Assembly (NCBI RefSeq): GCF_028657195.3
Contig: NZ_JANCPR020000016.1
Coordinates: forward strand, 1-64,000
Length of the DNA: 64,000 bases
From: Streptomyces iconiensis
GTDB lineage: Bacteria; Actinomycetota; Actinomycetes; Streptomycetales; Streptomycetaceae
Direction: 5' to 3'
Shown here in pieces: positions 36,520-46,576 of this stretch; positions within the stretch are counted from its first letter, which is position 1; every line of letters starts with the position of its first letter. A model generated the notes under the pieces. The model had not been told where the DNA came from, did not search any database, and saw only the letters and a program-made list of their open reading frames with translations. The position numbers and the translations under genes are program-made.

Positions 36520-38523
36520 ATGCACATCCGCACCATTGAAGACTTCCCCCACCGGATCGTCCGCGAGGACGTCTGGATCCCCCTGCCAGGGGGAGAGCGC
36601 CTGTACGCGCGCGTCTGGCGCCCCGTCACGGACGAACCCGTGCCGGTGCTCCTGGAGTACCTGCCGTACCGCCTGAGCGACTGGACGGCCCCGCGCGACG
36701 CGCAGCGCCATCCCTGGTACGCGGGCCACGGCTACGCCTCCGTACGCGTCGACGTACGCGGCCACGGCAACTCCGAGGGGCTGCCGGGCGACGAGTACGA
36801 CGAGACGGAGCTGTCCGACGGCATCGCCGTCATCGAATGGCTCGCCGCACAGCCCTGGTCGACGGGCAAGGTCGGCATGTTCGGCATCTCCTGGGGCGGC
36901 TTCAACAGCCTCCAGCTCGCCGCACGCGCGCCCGAGGCGCTCAAGGCGGTCGTCACCGTCTGCTCCGCCGACGACCGCTACGACAACGACGTGCACTACA
37001 CGGGCGGCTCCGTACTCGCCGTCGACATGCACGCCTGGGCTTCCACCATGCTCGCCTTCGTCTCCCGCCCGCCCGACCCCGCGCAGGTGGGCGACGCCTG
37101 GCGCGACATGTGGCAGCGCAGGCTGGAGGCCGTCGACCCGTTCATCCACACCTGGCTCGCCCACCAGTCCCGTGACGACTACTGGAGGCACGGCAGCGTC
37201 TGCGAGGACTACTCCTCCATCAAGGCGGCCGTCCTCGCCGTCGGCGGCTGGCACGACCCGTACCGCGACACCGTCCTGCGCCTGGTCGAGCACTTGGACT
37301 CGCCCGTACGCGGGCTCATCGGCCCCTGGTCGCACCAGTACCCGGACCGGGGTCTGCCGCCCGGACCCGCCATCGGCTTTCTCCAGGAGACGCTGCGCTG
37401 GTGGGACAAGTGGCTCAAGGGTGAGGAGACGGGGGTCATGGAGGAGCCGCTCCTGCGCTCCTGGATCAGCGAGTCGCACCCTCCGGCCACCGTCTACCCC
37501 GAGCTGGCGGGACGCTGGGTCGGCGACGACTCCTGGCCCTCGCCGAACGTCACCATGACCCCCTACGAGCTGCCGGGCAGCGGGCCCTTCCTCGTGCGCT
37601 CGCCTCAGCAGACCGGGGTCGACGCGGGCCGCTACTTCCCGTTCGGTAACGACTCCGACCTGCCGCCCGACCAGCGCGAGGAGGACGGGCGTTCCGTCTG
37701 CTTCGACTCGGCGCGGCTCGATGAGCGCGTCGAGATCGTCGGCCGTCCGCGGGTACGCCTGCGGATCACTTCCGACGTACCGCGCGGACAGGTCATCGCC
37801 CGCGTGTGCGACGTGGCGCCCGACGGCTCCTCCACGCTCGTCACGCGCGGCGTCCTCAACCTGCTCGCGCGGCACGGTCGCGACCGTGCGGTGGAGTGGG
37901 AGCCGGGCGCTACGGAGGACGTCACCTTCGAACTCAACGGGATCGGGCACGCCTTCCCGCCGGGCCACCGGGTGCGGCTCGCGCTGTCCTCCGCGTACTG
38001 GCCGTGGGTGTGGCCCCACGCGGGCAGCGAGGCCGGCTGGGCCCTCGACCCCGCGGCGAGCACGCTGGAGCTGCCCGTACGCGCTCCCGTCGCCGAGCGT
38101 GCGCCCATCCGCTTCGAGGAGCCCGAGCAGGCCGAACCGCTCGGCGTCCACTACCCCGCCGGCGGCGAGCAGCGGCCCGAGCGGGTCGTCGTACGGGATG
38201 TCGCCGCCGGGGAATGGCGGCTGGAGGTCGATCCGCGTTACGGGGGCACCCGTGTGTACCCGGACGGGCTGGAGTTCACCGAGGACGCGCTGGAGACGTA
38301 CGTCATCCAGGAGGCCGACCCGCTCAGCGCGCGGACGCATTCGGCGTGGTCGGTCCGGCTGCACCGGCCCGACCTGGGCTGGGACGCGCGGGTGAACACC
38401 CGCTCCCAGATCACCACGGACGGGACCGACTTCCTCACCTCGAACGAGGTGGTGTGCACGGAGGGCGGCACCGAAGTGTTCCGCCGTAGCTGGGAACGGC
38501 GGATTCCGCGCACCGCGGGCTGA
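36520..38523 (+). CDS. CocE/NonD family hydrolase (X-Pro dipeptidyl-peptidase-like)
   Basis: 667 residues from ATG 36520, with GAGG ten bases upstream. The alpha/beta hydrolase nucleophile is S124 in GISWGG; WSHQYPD (about residue 270) carries a likely active-site histidine. The C-terminal third is the jelly-roll X-Pro dipeptidyl-peptidase domain (VRLRITSDVPRGQVIARVCD, GHRVRLALSSAYWP). Members act as acyl hydrolases or proline-specific dipeptidases. The pairing with the peptide transporter favours a role on imported peptides, but the substrate is not established. No signal peptide is seen. Confidence 0.88.
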   Translation: MHIRTIEDFPHRIVREDVWIPLPGGERLYARVWRPVTDEPVPVLLEYLPYRLSDWTAPRDAQRHPWYAGHGYASVRVDVRGHGNSEGLPGDEYDETELSDGIAVIEWLAAQPWSTGKVGMFGISWGGFNSLQLAARAPEALKAVVTVCSADDRYDNDVHYTGGSVLAVDMHAWASTMLAFVSRPPDPAQVGDAWRDMWQRRLEAVDPFIHTWLAHQSRDDYWRHGSVCEDYSSIKAAVLAVGGWHDPYRDTVLRLVEHLDSPVRGLIGPWSHQYPDRGLPPGPAIGFLQETLRWWDKWLKGEETGVMEEPLLRSWISESHPPATVYPELAGRWVGDDSWPSPNVTMTPYELPGSGPFLVRSPQQTGVDAGRYFPFGNDSDLPPDQREEDGRSVCFDSARLDERVEIVGRPRVRLRITSDVPRGQVIARVCDVAPDGSSTLVTRGVLNLLARHGRDRAVEWEPGATEDVTFELNGIGHAFPPGHRVRLALSSAYWPWVWPHAGSEAGWALDPAASTLELPVRAPVAERAPIRFEEPEQAEPLGVHYPAGGEQRPERVVVRDVAAGEWRLEVDPRYGGTRVYPDGLEFTEDALETYVIQEADPLSARTHSAWSVRLHRPDLGWDARVNTRSQITTDGTDFLTSNEVVCTEGGTEVFRRSWERRIPRTAG

Positions 38524-38582
38524 GCGGACACCGCGGGTCGAGCGCGCACCGCCGGTTGCACGAGCACTCCACCGGTGGCTGA

Positions 38583-38627
38583 ACGAGTGTGGGGGAAGGC
38601 CGCGTGATGGCCTTCCCCCACACTCGT
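38583..38627. terminator. Bidirectional terminator between the hydrolase and flavoprotein genes
   Basis: Perfect 19-bp stem: ACGAGTGTGGGGGAAGGCC (38583-38601), 7-nt loop, complement (38609-38627). It lies between convergent genes and can serve both. Confidence 0.85.
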
Positions 38628-38759
38628 GCGCAAGGGGATCCGCCCCTGGAGAGAGGGCCCGGACAAGAGGCCCTAAGAGGGCGAGAGGTCCCATGAGGAC
38701 ACAACAGTGCTCTGAGAAGGCAAGAGGGCTCGGAGAAGGGCGCCGGGAAGGGGAACGCG

Positions 38760-39956
38760 CTACAGGGTGATCGCCTCGGCCAGGCGCCGGGAGGCGTACC
38801 CGGTGCCTACGACGAAGCGCATCACCGGCCCGTAGGAGGCCGCCGCCGGGAGCCCGGTGAAGTAGAGGTGGGGCACCGAGGACCGGAAGCCGGGGCCCAG
38901 GAGGGGTGCGGGGCCCGAGCGGGCGAGGGCCGCGCGGATACCGGGCCCGAGGAAGCCCAGCGATGAGATGTCGGGTCGGTAGCCGGTCGCGGCGATGATG
39001 TGGTCGGCCTCGATCGGCACCCCGCCGGCGAGTTCCAGTAGCGCGCCGCCGTACCGCGCGGCCCGCGTCCGCACGATGCGGCGCCCCTGGGTGACCCCGA
39101 CACGTCCCGTGAAGCGCTCGCGCAGCCACCAGGCGCCCAGCGGGCCGAGGACACGGCGCACGAGTCCGTGGCGTACGGGGGCGGGCAGGTGGCGGAAGGT
39201 GCCCGCGTAGTAGGTGAGCCCGTACAGCGACCACGCGCGCCCGAAGGGCGATTCGGGGCGCAGCCGGGGCTGGTGGTCGGGAGGGTCACCGAAGCCGACG
39301 GCCATGCGTCCGCGCGCGACGACGCGTACGGAAGCTGCACCCGCCTCGGCGGCGAGGACAGCGGTCTCCAGCGCCGACTGGCCGGCGCCGACGACCACGA
39401 GGTCACGGTCGGCGAACTGCTTCATGTCGGTGTGCTGCGAACTGTGGGAGACGGGCCCTGTGGGGGACAGTCCGTCCGGCGCCGCGGCGGCCAGCGCGCG
39501 GGGCACATGGGCGAAGCCGGTCAGCCCGGAGGCGACGACGACGGCACGCGCGGCGCACAGCTCCCCGGAGTCGAGCTTCACCTCGAAACCTCCCCCGCGG
39601 GGCTCGACCGAGGCGACCCGTACGCGCTCCAGTCCGGGCACCAGTCGCCGCTGGAACCACTCCCCGTAGCGCGCGAACGTCTCCACGGGTACGAGGTCCC
39701 AGTCGGACTCGTACCGCCGCTCCCCCGCGGACTCGCAGTAGTCCACCAGTGTGTGTCCCGGCTGGGGCGCGTCGATGTTGGACGCTACTGGTGTCGATTT
39801 CAGGAGCATTCCCTCGGGCATGTGGTCGCGCCAGCTGACCATCGGCTCCCCGAAGACCCGGGTGTGCACTCCGCGTGCGTGCAGGTGCGCGGCGGTCGAC
39901 AGGCCGTAGGGGCCCGCGCCGATCACCACTACTGGGGCGTGTCCGGTCGTCCTCAC
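38760..39956 (-). CDS. Flavin-dependent NAD(P)-binding oxidoreductase
   Basis: 398 residues from GTG 39956, preceded by GGGGAGGG. Two Rossmann motifs are present: VVVIGAGPYGLSTAAHL near the start for FAD and LVVVGAGQSALETAVLA near residue 190 for NAD(P)H. The IIAATGYRPDISSLGFL segment is the usual C-terminal ATG motif of flavin monooxygenases and related enzymes. Candidate activities are N- or C-hydroxylation of a small molecule. It lies just after an ATP-grasp gene on the same strand (176-bp gap with tandem repeats), so the two may share a pathway. Confidence 0.8.
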   Translation of the reverse strand: MRTTGHAPVVVIGAGPYGLSTAAHLHARGVHTRVFGEPMVSWRDHMPEGMLLKSTPVASNIDAPQPGHTLVDYCESAGERRYESDWDLVPVETFARYGEWFQRRLVPGLERVRVASVEPRGGGFEVKLDSGELCAARAVVVASGLTGFAHVPRALAAAAPDGLSPTGPVSHSSQHTDMKQFADRDLVVVGAGQSALETAVLAAEAGAASVRVVARGRMAVGFGDPPDHQPRLRPESPFGRAWSLYGLTYYAGTFRHLPAPVRHGLVRRVLGPLGAWWLRERFTGRVGVTQGRRIVRTRAARYGGALLELAGGVPIEADHIIAATGYRPDISSLGFLGPGIRAALARSGPAPLLGPGFRSSVPHLYFTGLPAAASYGPVMRFVVGTGYASRRLAEAITL

Positions 39957-39970
39957 CAATTCCCTCCCCT

Positions 39971-40030
39971 TGATCGAGCGTTGCACGAGTTGATCGGGCG
40001 TTGTACGAGTTGATCGGGCGTTGCACGAGC
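39971..40030. repeat. Three tandem 20-bp repeats upstream of the flavoprotein
   Basis: Units TTGATCGAGCGTTGCACGAG (39971-39990), TTGATCGGGCGTTGTACGAG (39991-40010) and TTGATCGGGCGTTGCACGAG (40011-40030). They end 15 bp upstream of the GTG start, so they overlap the region where the promoter or ribosome site would be. A 20-bp period puts each unit close to the same helix face. A regulatory role is plausible but unproven. Confidence 0.85.
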
Positions 40031-40097
40031 GGTCTGCGGGGCCTGCCCACCGGGCCGGACCGTCCCCCGTGCGGTGGCCTCATGGGTGGCATCCATG

Positions 40098-40139
40098 GAG
40101 TGACCTCATGGAACGCCGTCCGCTGAGTGACCTCATGGA
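40098..40139. repeat. Repeated 15-mer at the end of the ATP-grasp gene
   Basis: GAGTGACCTCATGGA occurs at 40098-40112 and 40125-40139, with a weaker third relative near 40075. The second copy overlaps the 3' end of the ATP-grasp gene. Confidence 0.6.
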
Positions 40140-41389
40140 CGGCAGGCGCGTGAGCGTCGCCACAGCTGCCACAGGTGCTTGATCCCCGGACGTACGAGCC
40201 GCGCGGCCATCACGGCTGCCGGGAGCGGGTCGTCGGCCGCACACCAGGCCAGTTCGGTGCCGCGCGGCTTCGCCGGTGTGTGCGGGGTGCGGTAGGCGCG
40301 GCCTCCCGCACGCGTGTAGGCGAGACGCGCGGCAGGGTCGATGTGCTCCACCATGTACCGCCGCCCGTCCCGCTGTTCGCCCTCGGGCACCGCGCGTCCC
40401 GTGAGGTCGAGGTGCTGGGCGCGTACGACGTCGAGTCCCGCGTCGTTCTCGAACAGCCGGAACTGGGCCCCCATACGGGGATTGAAGTCCAGTAGCTTGT
40501 ACTGCCCGTCGCGGCGGTCGTAGCGCCAGTCGAGGTCGATGATCCCGGAGAAGCCGAGCTGCTTGACGAACTGCGCTGAGATCGCGGCCAGTTCGCGGTT
40601 GTCCGCCACGTAAGCGGCGGCCGTCATGCCCGCGTGCGGAGGCCAGGAGCGCACTTTCACGCCCGTGAACATCGTGCGGGGTTCGCTCTCCCCCGCGAAG
40701 TACGCGTGCACGATCCAGTCCTCCGCGTCCTCCAGGGGCAGATACTCCTGGAGGATCACGCCGGGCCGCTCGCCCCAGCCGCGTGCCAGTGCGAGCAGTT
40801 CACGTGGGCCCGCGATGCGCGTGGTGCCCGTGACGGCGGGACGTGCGCGGCGTACGAACGCCTCGCGGTTCTTGGCGACGACGGGGAAGCGTGCCGTGGC
40901 GGCGAAGCGCTCCACCGCCTCGTACGACTCGGGTGAGCTGCTGGCGGGCGAGGCCACGCCGTGCTCGGCGCACAGCTCGTGCAGGCCCTGCTTGCTCGCC
41001 AGCCGCCTCGGTAACTCCGGCTCCACGCGCGGGAAGAGGAAGTGCTCGCGCAGCTCACGCTGGTGCTCCGCGATGAGCACGGCGGCCTCTTCGTCCGTCG
41101 GGATCAGTACGGCGGGACGTCCCACACGGCGCCCGGCGCGCAGCAGCCCGGACAGCAGCCGGTCGGCGTCCTCGCGGCCCGAGGTGGGCCACACGAACGG
41201 CGCGCGCAGATAGCGCGAGCGGGCAGCGGGTGTCCAGCGGTCCTCGGTGATCGCGTACATCGGCACTCCGAGCCGGCCGAGGCTGCGGATCGCCCCGACT
41301 CCGCCGTGGTGCAGCGGGTAGTCTCCGATCTTCACGATCAGCCCGGGAACGGACCGGTCGATGCTGAAGCGCGCGCCCTTGCTCGCCAC
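40133..41389 (-). CDS. ATP-grasp ligase-like protein
   Basis: 418 residues from GTG 41389, with a GGGGGGA just upstream. The central domain shows the ATP-grasp pattern: FPVVAKNREAF (Lys-binding), VILQEYLPLEDAEDWIVHAYF, then FSGIIDLDWRYDRRDGQYKLLDFNPRMGAQF with the metal-binding Asp and Asn. The fold joins a carboxylate to an amine or thiol through an acyl phosphate. The C-terminal 70 residues are basic. No partner peptide carrier is nearby; the following flavoprotein gene is the only likely partner. Substrate unknown. Confidence 0.78.
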   Translation of the reverse strand: MASKGARFSIDRSVPGLIVKIGDYPLHHGGVGAIRSLGRLGVPMYAITEDRWTPAARSRYLRAPFVWPTSGREDADRLLSGLLRAGRRVGRPAVLIPTDEEAAVLIAEHQRELREHFLFPRVEPELPRRLASKQGLHELCAEHGVASPASSSPESYEAVERFAATARFPVVAKNREAFVRRARPAVTGTTRIAGPRELLALARGWGERPGVILQEYLPLEDAEDWIVHAYFAGESEPRTMFTGVKVRSWPPHAGMTAAAYVADNRELAAISAQFVKQLGFSGIIDLDWRYDRRDGQYKLLDFNPRMGAQFRLFENDAGLDVVRAQHLDLTGRAVPEGEQRDGRRYMVEHIDPAARLAYTRAGGRAYRTPHTPAKPRGTELAWCAADDPLPAAVMAARLVRPGIKHLWQLWRRSRACRP

Positions 41390-41682
41390 TCGTCCCCCCT
41401 ACGGGCACGGCTCGGCTCGGCTCGCTGCTGGCCCCTGACGGCCCTCCGTGACCGCAGACCCCCTGATGGATGGCGTCTCGGTGACCGCAGTTCCCCCGGC
41501 GGCGGTCTCCGTGATCGCGGTCCCCGTGACGGCGGGCTCCCCCTCCGTGCCCCCAAAGCACGCTAAGCCTGAACATCCGGTTCCGCCAAGGTCTTTCCGG
41601 ACAATGCGCGCTTCACCGGCCATACCTTTGCCGCACCTTCGCGACCTTCACGGCGCCCATACGGGGCCATAGCCTGATCGCC

Positions 41683-42891
41683 ATGAGTACACCCGACGAC
41701 CTCTTCGGCCCGGACAACCTTCCGTACGGCCTCTTCACCACAGCGGACGACCCCGGCCACCGCCGCGTCGGCGTCCGCTACGGCGCGCGCGTGCTCGACG
41801 CGGGCGCCGCGGCGGCGGCACACGGCTCCCCGCACGCCGAACTCCTCCGGCAGCCCTCGCTCAACCCGCTGATGGCGGCCGGACGCCACGTATGGCAGGC
41901 CGTACGGGGCGCACTGCGCTCCTGGCTCACGGACGAGGCGCACCGCGAGGCCACCGAGCGCCATCTGATTCCGCTCGACGAGGTCACCCTGCACCTGCCC
42001 TTCGAGGTCGCCGACTACGTCGACTTCTACGCCAGCGAGCACCACGCCACGAACGTCGGCCGGATCTTCCGTCCCGACGGGGACGCGCTCACGCCCAACT
42101 GGAAGCATCTGCCCATCGGTTACCACGGGCGTGCGGGCACCGTCGTGGTCTCCGGCACCCCCGTCGTACGCCCCCAGGGTCAGCGCAAGCCCCCGTCCGA
42201 GCCGCTGCCGCTCTTCGGGCCCTCGCAGCGGCTGGACATCGAGGCGGAGGTCGGCTTCGTCGTCGGCACTCCCAGCGCACAGGGCACAGCCGTCGGCCTG
42301 CCGGACTTCCGCGACCACGTGTTCGGGGTGACGCTGCTCAACGACTGGTCGGCGCGTGATCTCCAGGCGTGGGAGTACGTTCCGCTGGGCCCCTTCCTCG
42401 GCAAGTCCTTCGCGACCTCCGTCTCGCCGTGGATCACGCCCCTCGAAGCGCTGGACGCGGCGCGGGTTGCGCCGCCTTCGCGGGACTTCCCGCTCCTGCC
42501 GTACCTGGACGACTCAGCGGACGGCATCGCACCCGGCGGCCTCGACCTGCGGATCACCGTACGGCTCAACGGCCATACGATCGCCGAGCCGCCGTTCTCC
42601 GCGATGTACTGGACGGCGGCGCAGCAGCTCGCGCACATGACGGTCAACGGCGCTTCCCTGCGCACCGGTGACCTCTACGGGTCGGGGACCGTCAGCGGGC
42701 CCGAACACTCCCAGCGTGGCTGCTTGCTGGAGCTGACCTGGGGTGGGCGCGAACCGTTGGTCCTCCCGGACGGGAAGCGGGCGTTTCTTGAGGACGGTGA
42801 CGAGGTGAGTCTCTCCGCGTGGGCCCCCGGGCCGGGGGACACCCGGATCGGCCTCGGCGACGTCACTGGGCGTGTGGCCCCGCCCCGGTAG
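41683..42891 (+). CDS. fahA: Fumarylacetoacetase
   Basis: 402 residues from ATG 41683. The N-terminal SH3-like domain begins LPYGLFTTADDPGHRRVGVR. The catalytic core has DYVDFYASEHHATNVG (metal Asp and general-base His), the metal glutamates in DIEAEVGFVVG, and NDWSARDLQAWEY. Length matches the bacterial enzyme (about 400). It hydrolyses fumarylacetoacetate to fumarate and acetoacetate in tyrosine and homogentisate breakdown. Other genes of that pathway are not in the window. The 293 bp upstream hold only degenerate GTGACCGCAG-type repeats (41447-41545) and no gene I can support. Confidence 0.92.
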   Translation: MSTPDDLFGPDNLPYGLFTTADDPGHRRVGVRYGARVLDAGAAAAAHGSPHAELLRQPSLNPLMAAGRHVWQAVRGALRSWLTDEAHREATERHLIPLDEVTLHLPFEVADYVDFYASEHHATNVGRIFRPDGDALTPNWKHLPIGYHGRAGTVVVSGTPVVRPQGQRKPPSEPLPLFGPSQRLDIEAEVGFVVGTPSAQGTAVGLPDFRDHVFGVTLLNDWSARDLQAWEYVPLGPFLGKSFATSVSPWITPLEALDAARVAPPSRDFPLLPYLDDSADGIAPGGLDLRITVRLNGHTIAEPPFSAMYWTAAQQLAHMTVNGASLRTGDLYGSGTVSGPEHSQRGCLLELTWGGREPLVLPDGKRAFLEDGDEVSLSAWAPGPGDTRIGLGDVTGRVAPPR

Positions 42892-43032
42892 TCCTTGCGC
42901 GCCGGGGCCCCTGGCCGCCCCTGCTGTGCTTTGCGGGGTGTCCCCTCCTTTGCCCGTGCTGCCGGGGAGTGGGTGCCCCCGCAGGTGCTTCGCGGGATCC
43001 CCGAGCGTCTCGGCTGAGCGCGCCGTTCCCCG

Positions 43033-43048
43033 CGCCCCTTCGGGGGCG
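43033..43048 (+). terminator. UUCG hairpin after fahA
   Basis: CGCCCC-TTCG-GGGGCG makes a 6-bp stem with a UUCG tetraloop, 140 bp past the fahA stop. It follows the motif GTTCCCCGCGCCCC, which I recognise as a frequent intergenic motif in streptomycetes. An 11-G run begins at its last base. Confidence 0.55.
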
Positions 43049-43083
43049 GGGGGGGGGGTGGTGGGGGTGTGCGGCGGGGGTCG

Positions 43084-44988
<1,905 letters not shown>

Positions 44989-45095
44989 GCCGCCACGATA
45001 GGCGTCCGCGCTGACATCCGGAGACCGGGACGGGAACCCGGGACCCTCACGAGTCGGCCACTGCGGCTCCGCCACCGCCGTGGACCCGCGCTGCT

Positions 45096-45165
45096 ACTTT
45101 GTCGTGATCCTGTAAATCAACTTTCGTGATCCTGTAGAACCACTTTGTCGTGATCTTGCAAGTCA
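45096..45165. repeat. Three tandem repeats of about 23 bp upstream of recQ and the lipoprotein
   Basis: Units begin ACTTTGTCGTGATCC (45096), ACTTTCGTGATCC (45120) and ACTTTGTCGTGATCT (45142), each followed by TG[TC]A[GA]A and a CA- or CC-rich end. A weaker fourth unit (CATGATCCCTGCGAACC) follows. They lie between divergent genes, 37 bp before the lipoprotein start and about 108 bp from that of recQ, so they may be operator sites. Confidence 0.75.
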
Positions 45166-45201
45166 ACGCATGATCCCTGCGAACCAACGGAGGAGCACAA
45201 C

Positions 45202-45783
45202 GTGCGCACGTCAGCGCGGATGACGGGGGCGATGGCCGCTGCGGCGGCTGTCGCGCTGCTGGTGAGCGGCTGCGGAAGCGGCAACGACGGCGGCGGGGAC
45301 GGCGGGGACGGTGCGGACGGCAAGAACAAGCCGACCGCCGAGCCCTCGCCCACAGCGGAGAAGACCGCGAGCGGGAACGGTGGGAACGGCGGCGGCAAGG
45401 GCGAGCTGGCGGGGGTGTGGACGGCGCGGGCCGATGGCCAGAAGCTGATGCTGACGGTCGTCGGGGACGCGGCGTCCCTGCTGCGCGACAAGAAGATGTG
45501 CAGCGGACGCGTGATGAAGTCAGCGGGCGAGAGCGCGCTCGTCCTCAAGTGCCCCGCCGGTGTCGGCGAGGAGCGGTCCACCGGCAAGATCGGCTCGGTC
45601 AGCGCCAAGGCGCTGAAGGTCACCTGGAACGGCGGCGAAACCGACACCTACGCGCGCGTCGCGCAGGCCCCCGCCAAGCTGCCGAAGGACGTGAGCGACC
45701 TCGACAAGCTGCCGGATCTCAGCGACAAGCTCAAGGACGTCACGGAGGAACCCGGCAAGGTACGCGAGTACCCCGGGAACTGA
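45202..45783 (+). CDS. Putative lipoprotein
   Basis: 193 residues from GTG 45202, with GGAGGAGC upstream. A signal peptide (MRTSARMTGAMAAAAAVALL) ends in a lipobox LLVSGC with the lipidated cysteine at C24. A Gly/Asp-rich linker follows to about residue 65. The domain after it (LAGVWTARADGQKLMLTVVG, then CSGRVMKSAGESALVLKCP) looks like a small beta barrel with a likely disulphide between C98 and C115. No family name is known to me. It is divergent from recQ. Confidence 0.8.
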   Translation: MRTSARMTGAMAAAAAVALLVSGCGSGNDGGGDGGDGADGKNKPTAEPSPTAEKTASGNGGNGGGKGELAGVWTARADGQKLMLTVVGDAASLLRDKKMCSGRVMKSAGESALVLKCPAGVGEERSTGKIGSVSAKALKVTWNGGETDTYARVAQAPAKLPKDVSDLDKLPDLSDKLKDVTEEPGKVREYPGN

Positions 45784-45855
45784 GCCCGCCCCACCGCGCC
45801 GGCCGCCGCCGCGCGGGGCGCCCGGCAAGGTGCCGGTCGCGGGTACGCCGCCTCG

Positions 45856-45889
45856 CCCCGGCCCCTCGCGCGGTGCGCACGGGCCGGGG
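45856..45889. terminator. Hairpin between the lipoprotein and cupin genes
   Basis: CCCCGGCCC (45856-45864) pairs with GGGCCGGGG (45881-45889) across a 16-nt loop, and further CCTC/GAGG pairing continues the stem with one bulge. It lies between two convergent genes. Confidence 0.6.
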
Positions 45890-45899
45890 AGGTGACGCC

Positions 45900-46283
45900 T
45901 CAGGGCTCCCGTGGTGAGAGCAGGTGCACCGACTCCTGCTCGCGCGGATCGGTGCGGGCCACGACGACGGTCACCGGCTCGTCACCGGTGACCGGCATGT
46001 GCGGCATGTCGGCCGGTACGTACACCATGTCGCCGGGGTTCAGGACGTGCCGTTCGGTGAGGTCGTCGCCGTGCCATATCTCGTGCGAGCCGCTGACGAC
46101 GTATATCGCCGACTCGTGCCCCTCGTGCAGATGGGGCTCACCGCGCGAATGCGCCGGAATGTGCAGCACATGCAGACACAGTCCTTTCGCGCCCACCGAC
46201 TCGGCAGAGACGCCCTCGGTGAAGATACCGCCTTGTTTTCCCGCGTATCCGTCGTTTTCTCGACGGAGAATCACACAACCCAT
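45900..46283 (-). CDS. Cupin-domain protein
   Basis: 127 residues from ATG 46283. Cupin motif 1 reads RGEPHLHEGHESAIYVVSG, with the HxH and Glu metal ligands, and motif 2 LNPGDMVYVPADMPHMPV, with the final histidine. A single small barrel of this kind often binds a divalent metal and a sugar, acid or amine. There is no Shine-Dalgarno; a promoter close to the ATG suggests a leaderless transcript. The 5' part of the gene is noticeably lower in GC than its neighbours, which may reflect recent acquisition. Function unknown. Confidence 0.85.
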   Translation of the reverse strand: MGCVILRRENDGYAGKQGGIFTEGVSAESVGAKGLCLHVLHIPAHSRGEPHLHEGHESAIYVVSGSHEIWHGDDLTERHVLNPGDMVYVPADMPHMPVTGDEPVTVVVARTDPREQESVHLLSPREP

Positions 46284-46291
46284 ACTTCGAA

Positions 46292-46321
46292 TTCCTACCG
46301 TTCCCGCACACCGTTTGTCAC
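46292..46321 (-). promoter_or_regulatory. Cupin promoter, likely leaderless
   Basis: On the minus strand GTGACA (46316-46321) and TAGGAA (46292-46297) are separated by 18 bp. The -10 ends eight bases before the ATG at 46283, placing the transcript start at about the first codon. The rest of the 293-bp gap to nuoN has a repeated GGGACGGGTCACCG (46471-46484 and 46491-46504) and the nuo terminator. Confidence 0.65.
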
Positions 46322-46521
46322 TGGGGCCTCAACAGCGGTCTCCGGGCCGCCAGTTGGCCTGATGGCCGGGCGGTGGCAGGGAAATGCCCGCCGAAGTGCA
46401 GCGACCTGTCACCTCGGTGCCCGCACCTACGGATCCGGCGGCCCTTTCGCGCTCCGGAATCTCTTGAACGGGGACGGGTCACCGATGTACGGGACGGGTC
46501 ACCGGGGCATCACGGAACACC

Positions 46522-46555
46522 GCCGCCCGGCGCCCCTGCCGGGGTGCCGGGCGGC
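46522..46555 (-). terminator. Hairpin terminator of the main nuo operon
   Basis: Outer stem GCCGCCCGGC (46522-46531) and GCCGGGCGGC (46546-46555), with an inner CCCC/GGGG pairing. It begins 22 bp past the nuoN stop in the direction of transcription. Confidence 0.75.
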
Positions 46556-46576
46556 CGGTCCGGGTCGTGGGGCGGG

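Noticed and set aside
36391..39234. Long antisense open frame of over 900 codons opposite the CocE-type hydrolase
   Set aside because: High-GC DNA keeps antisense frames open. The translation is low complexity, has no family-like motif, and lies over a well-supported gene.
41448..41672. Possible small plus-strand gene of 74 codons before fahA
   Set aside because: Its sequence is explained by degenerate GTGACCGCAG-type repeats, and there is no ribosome site or family resemblance.
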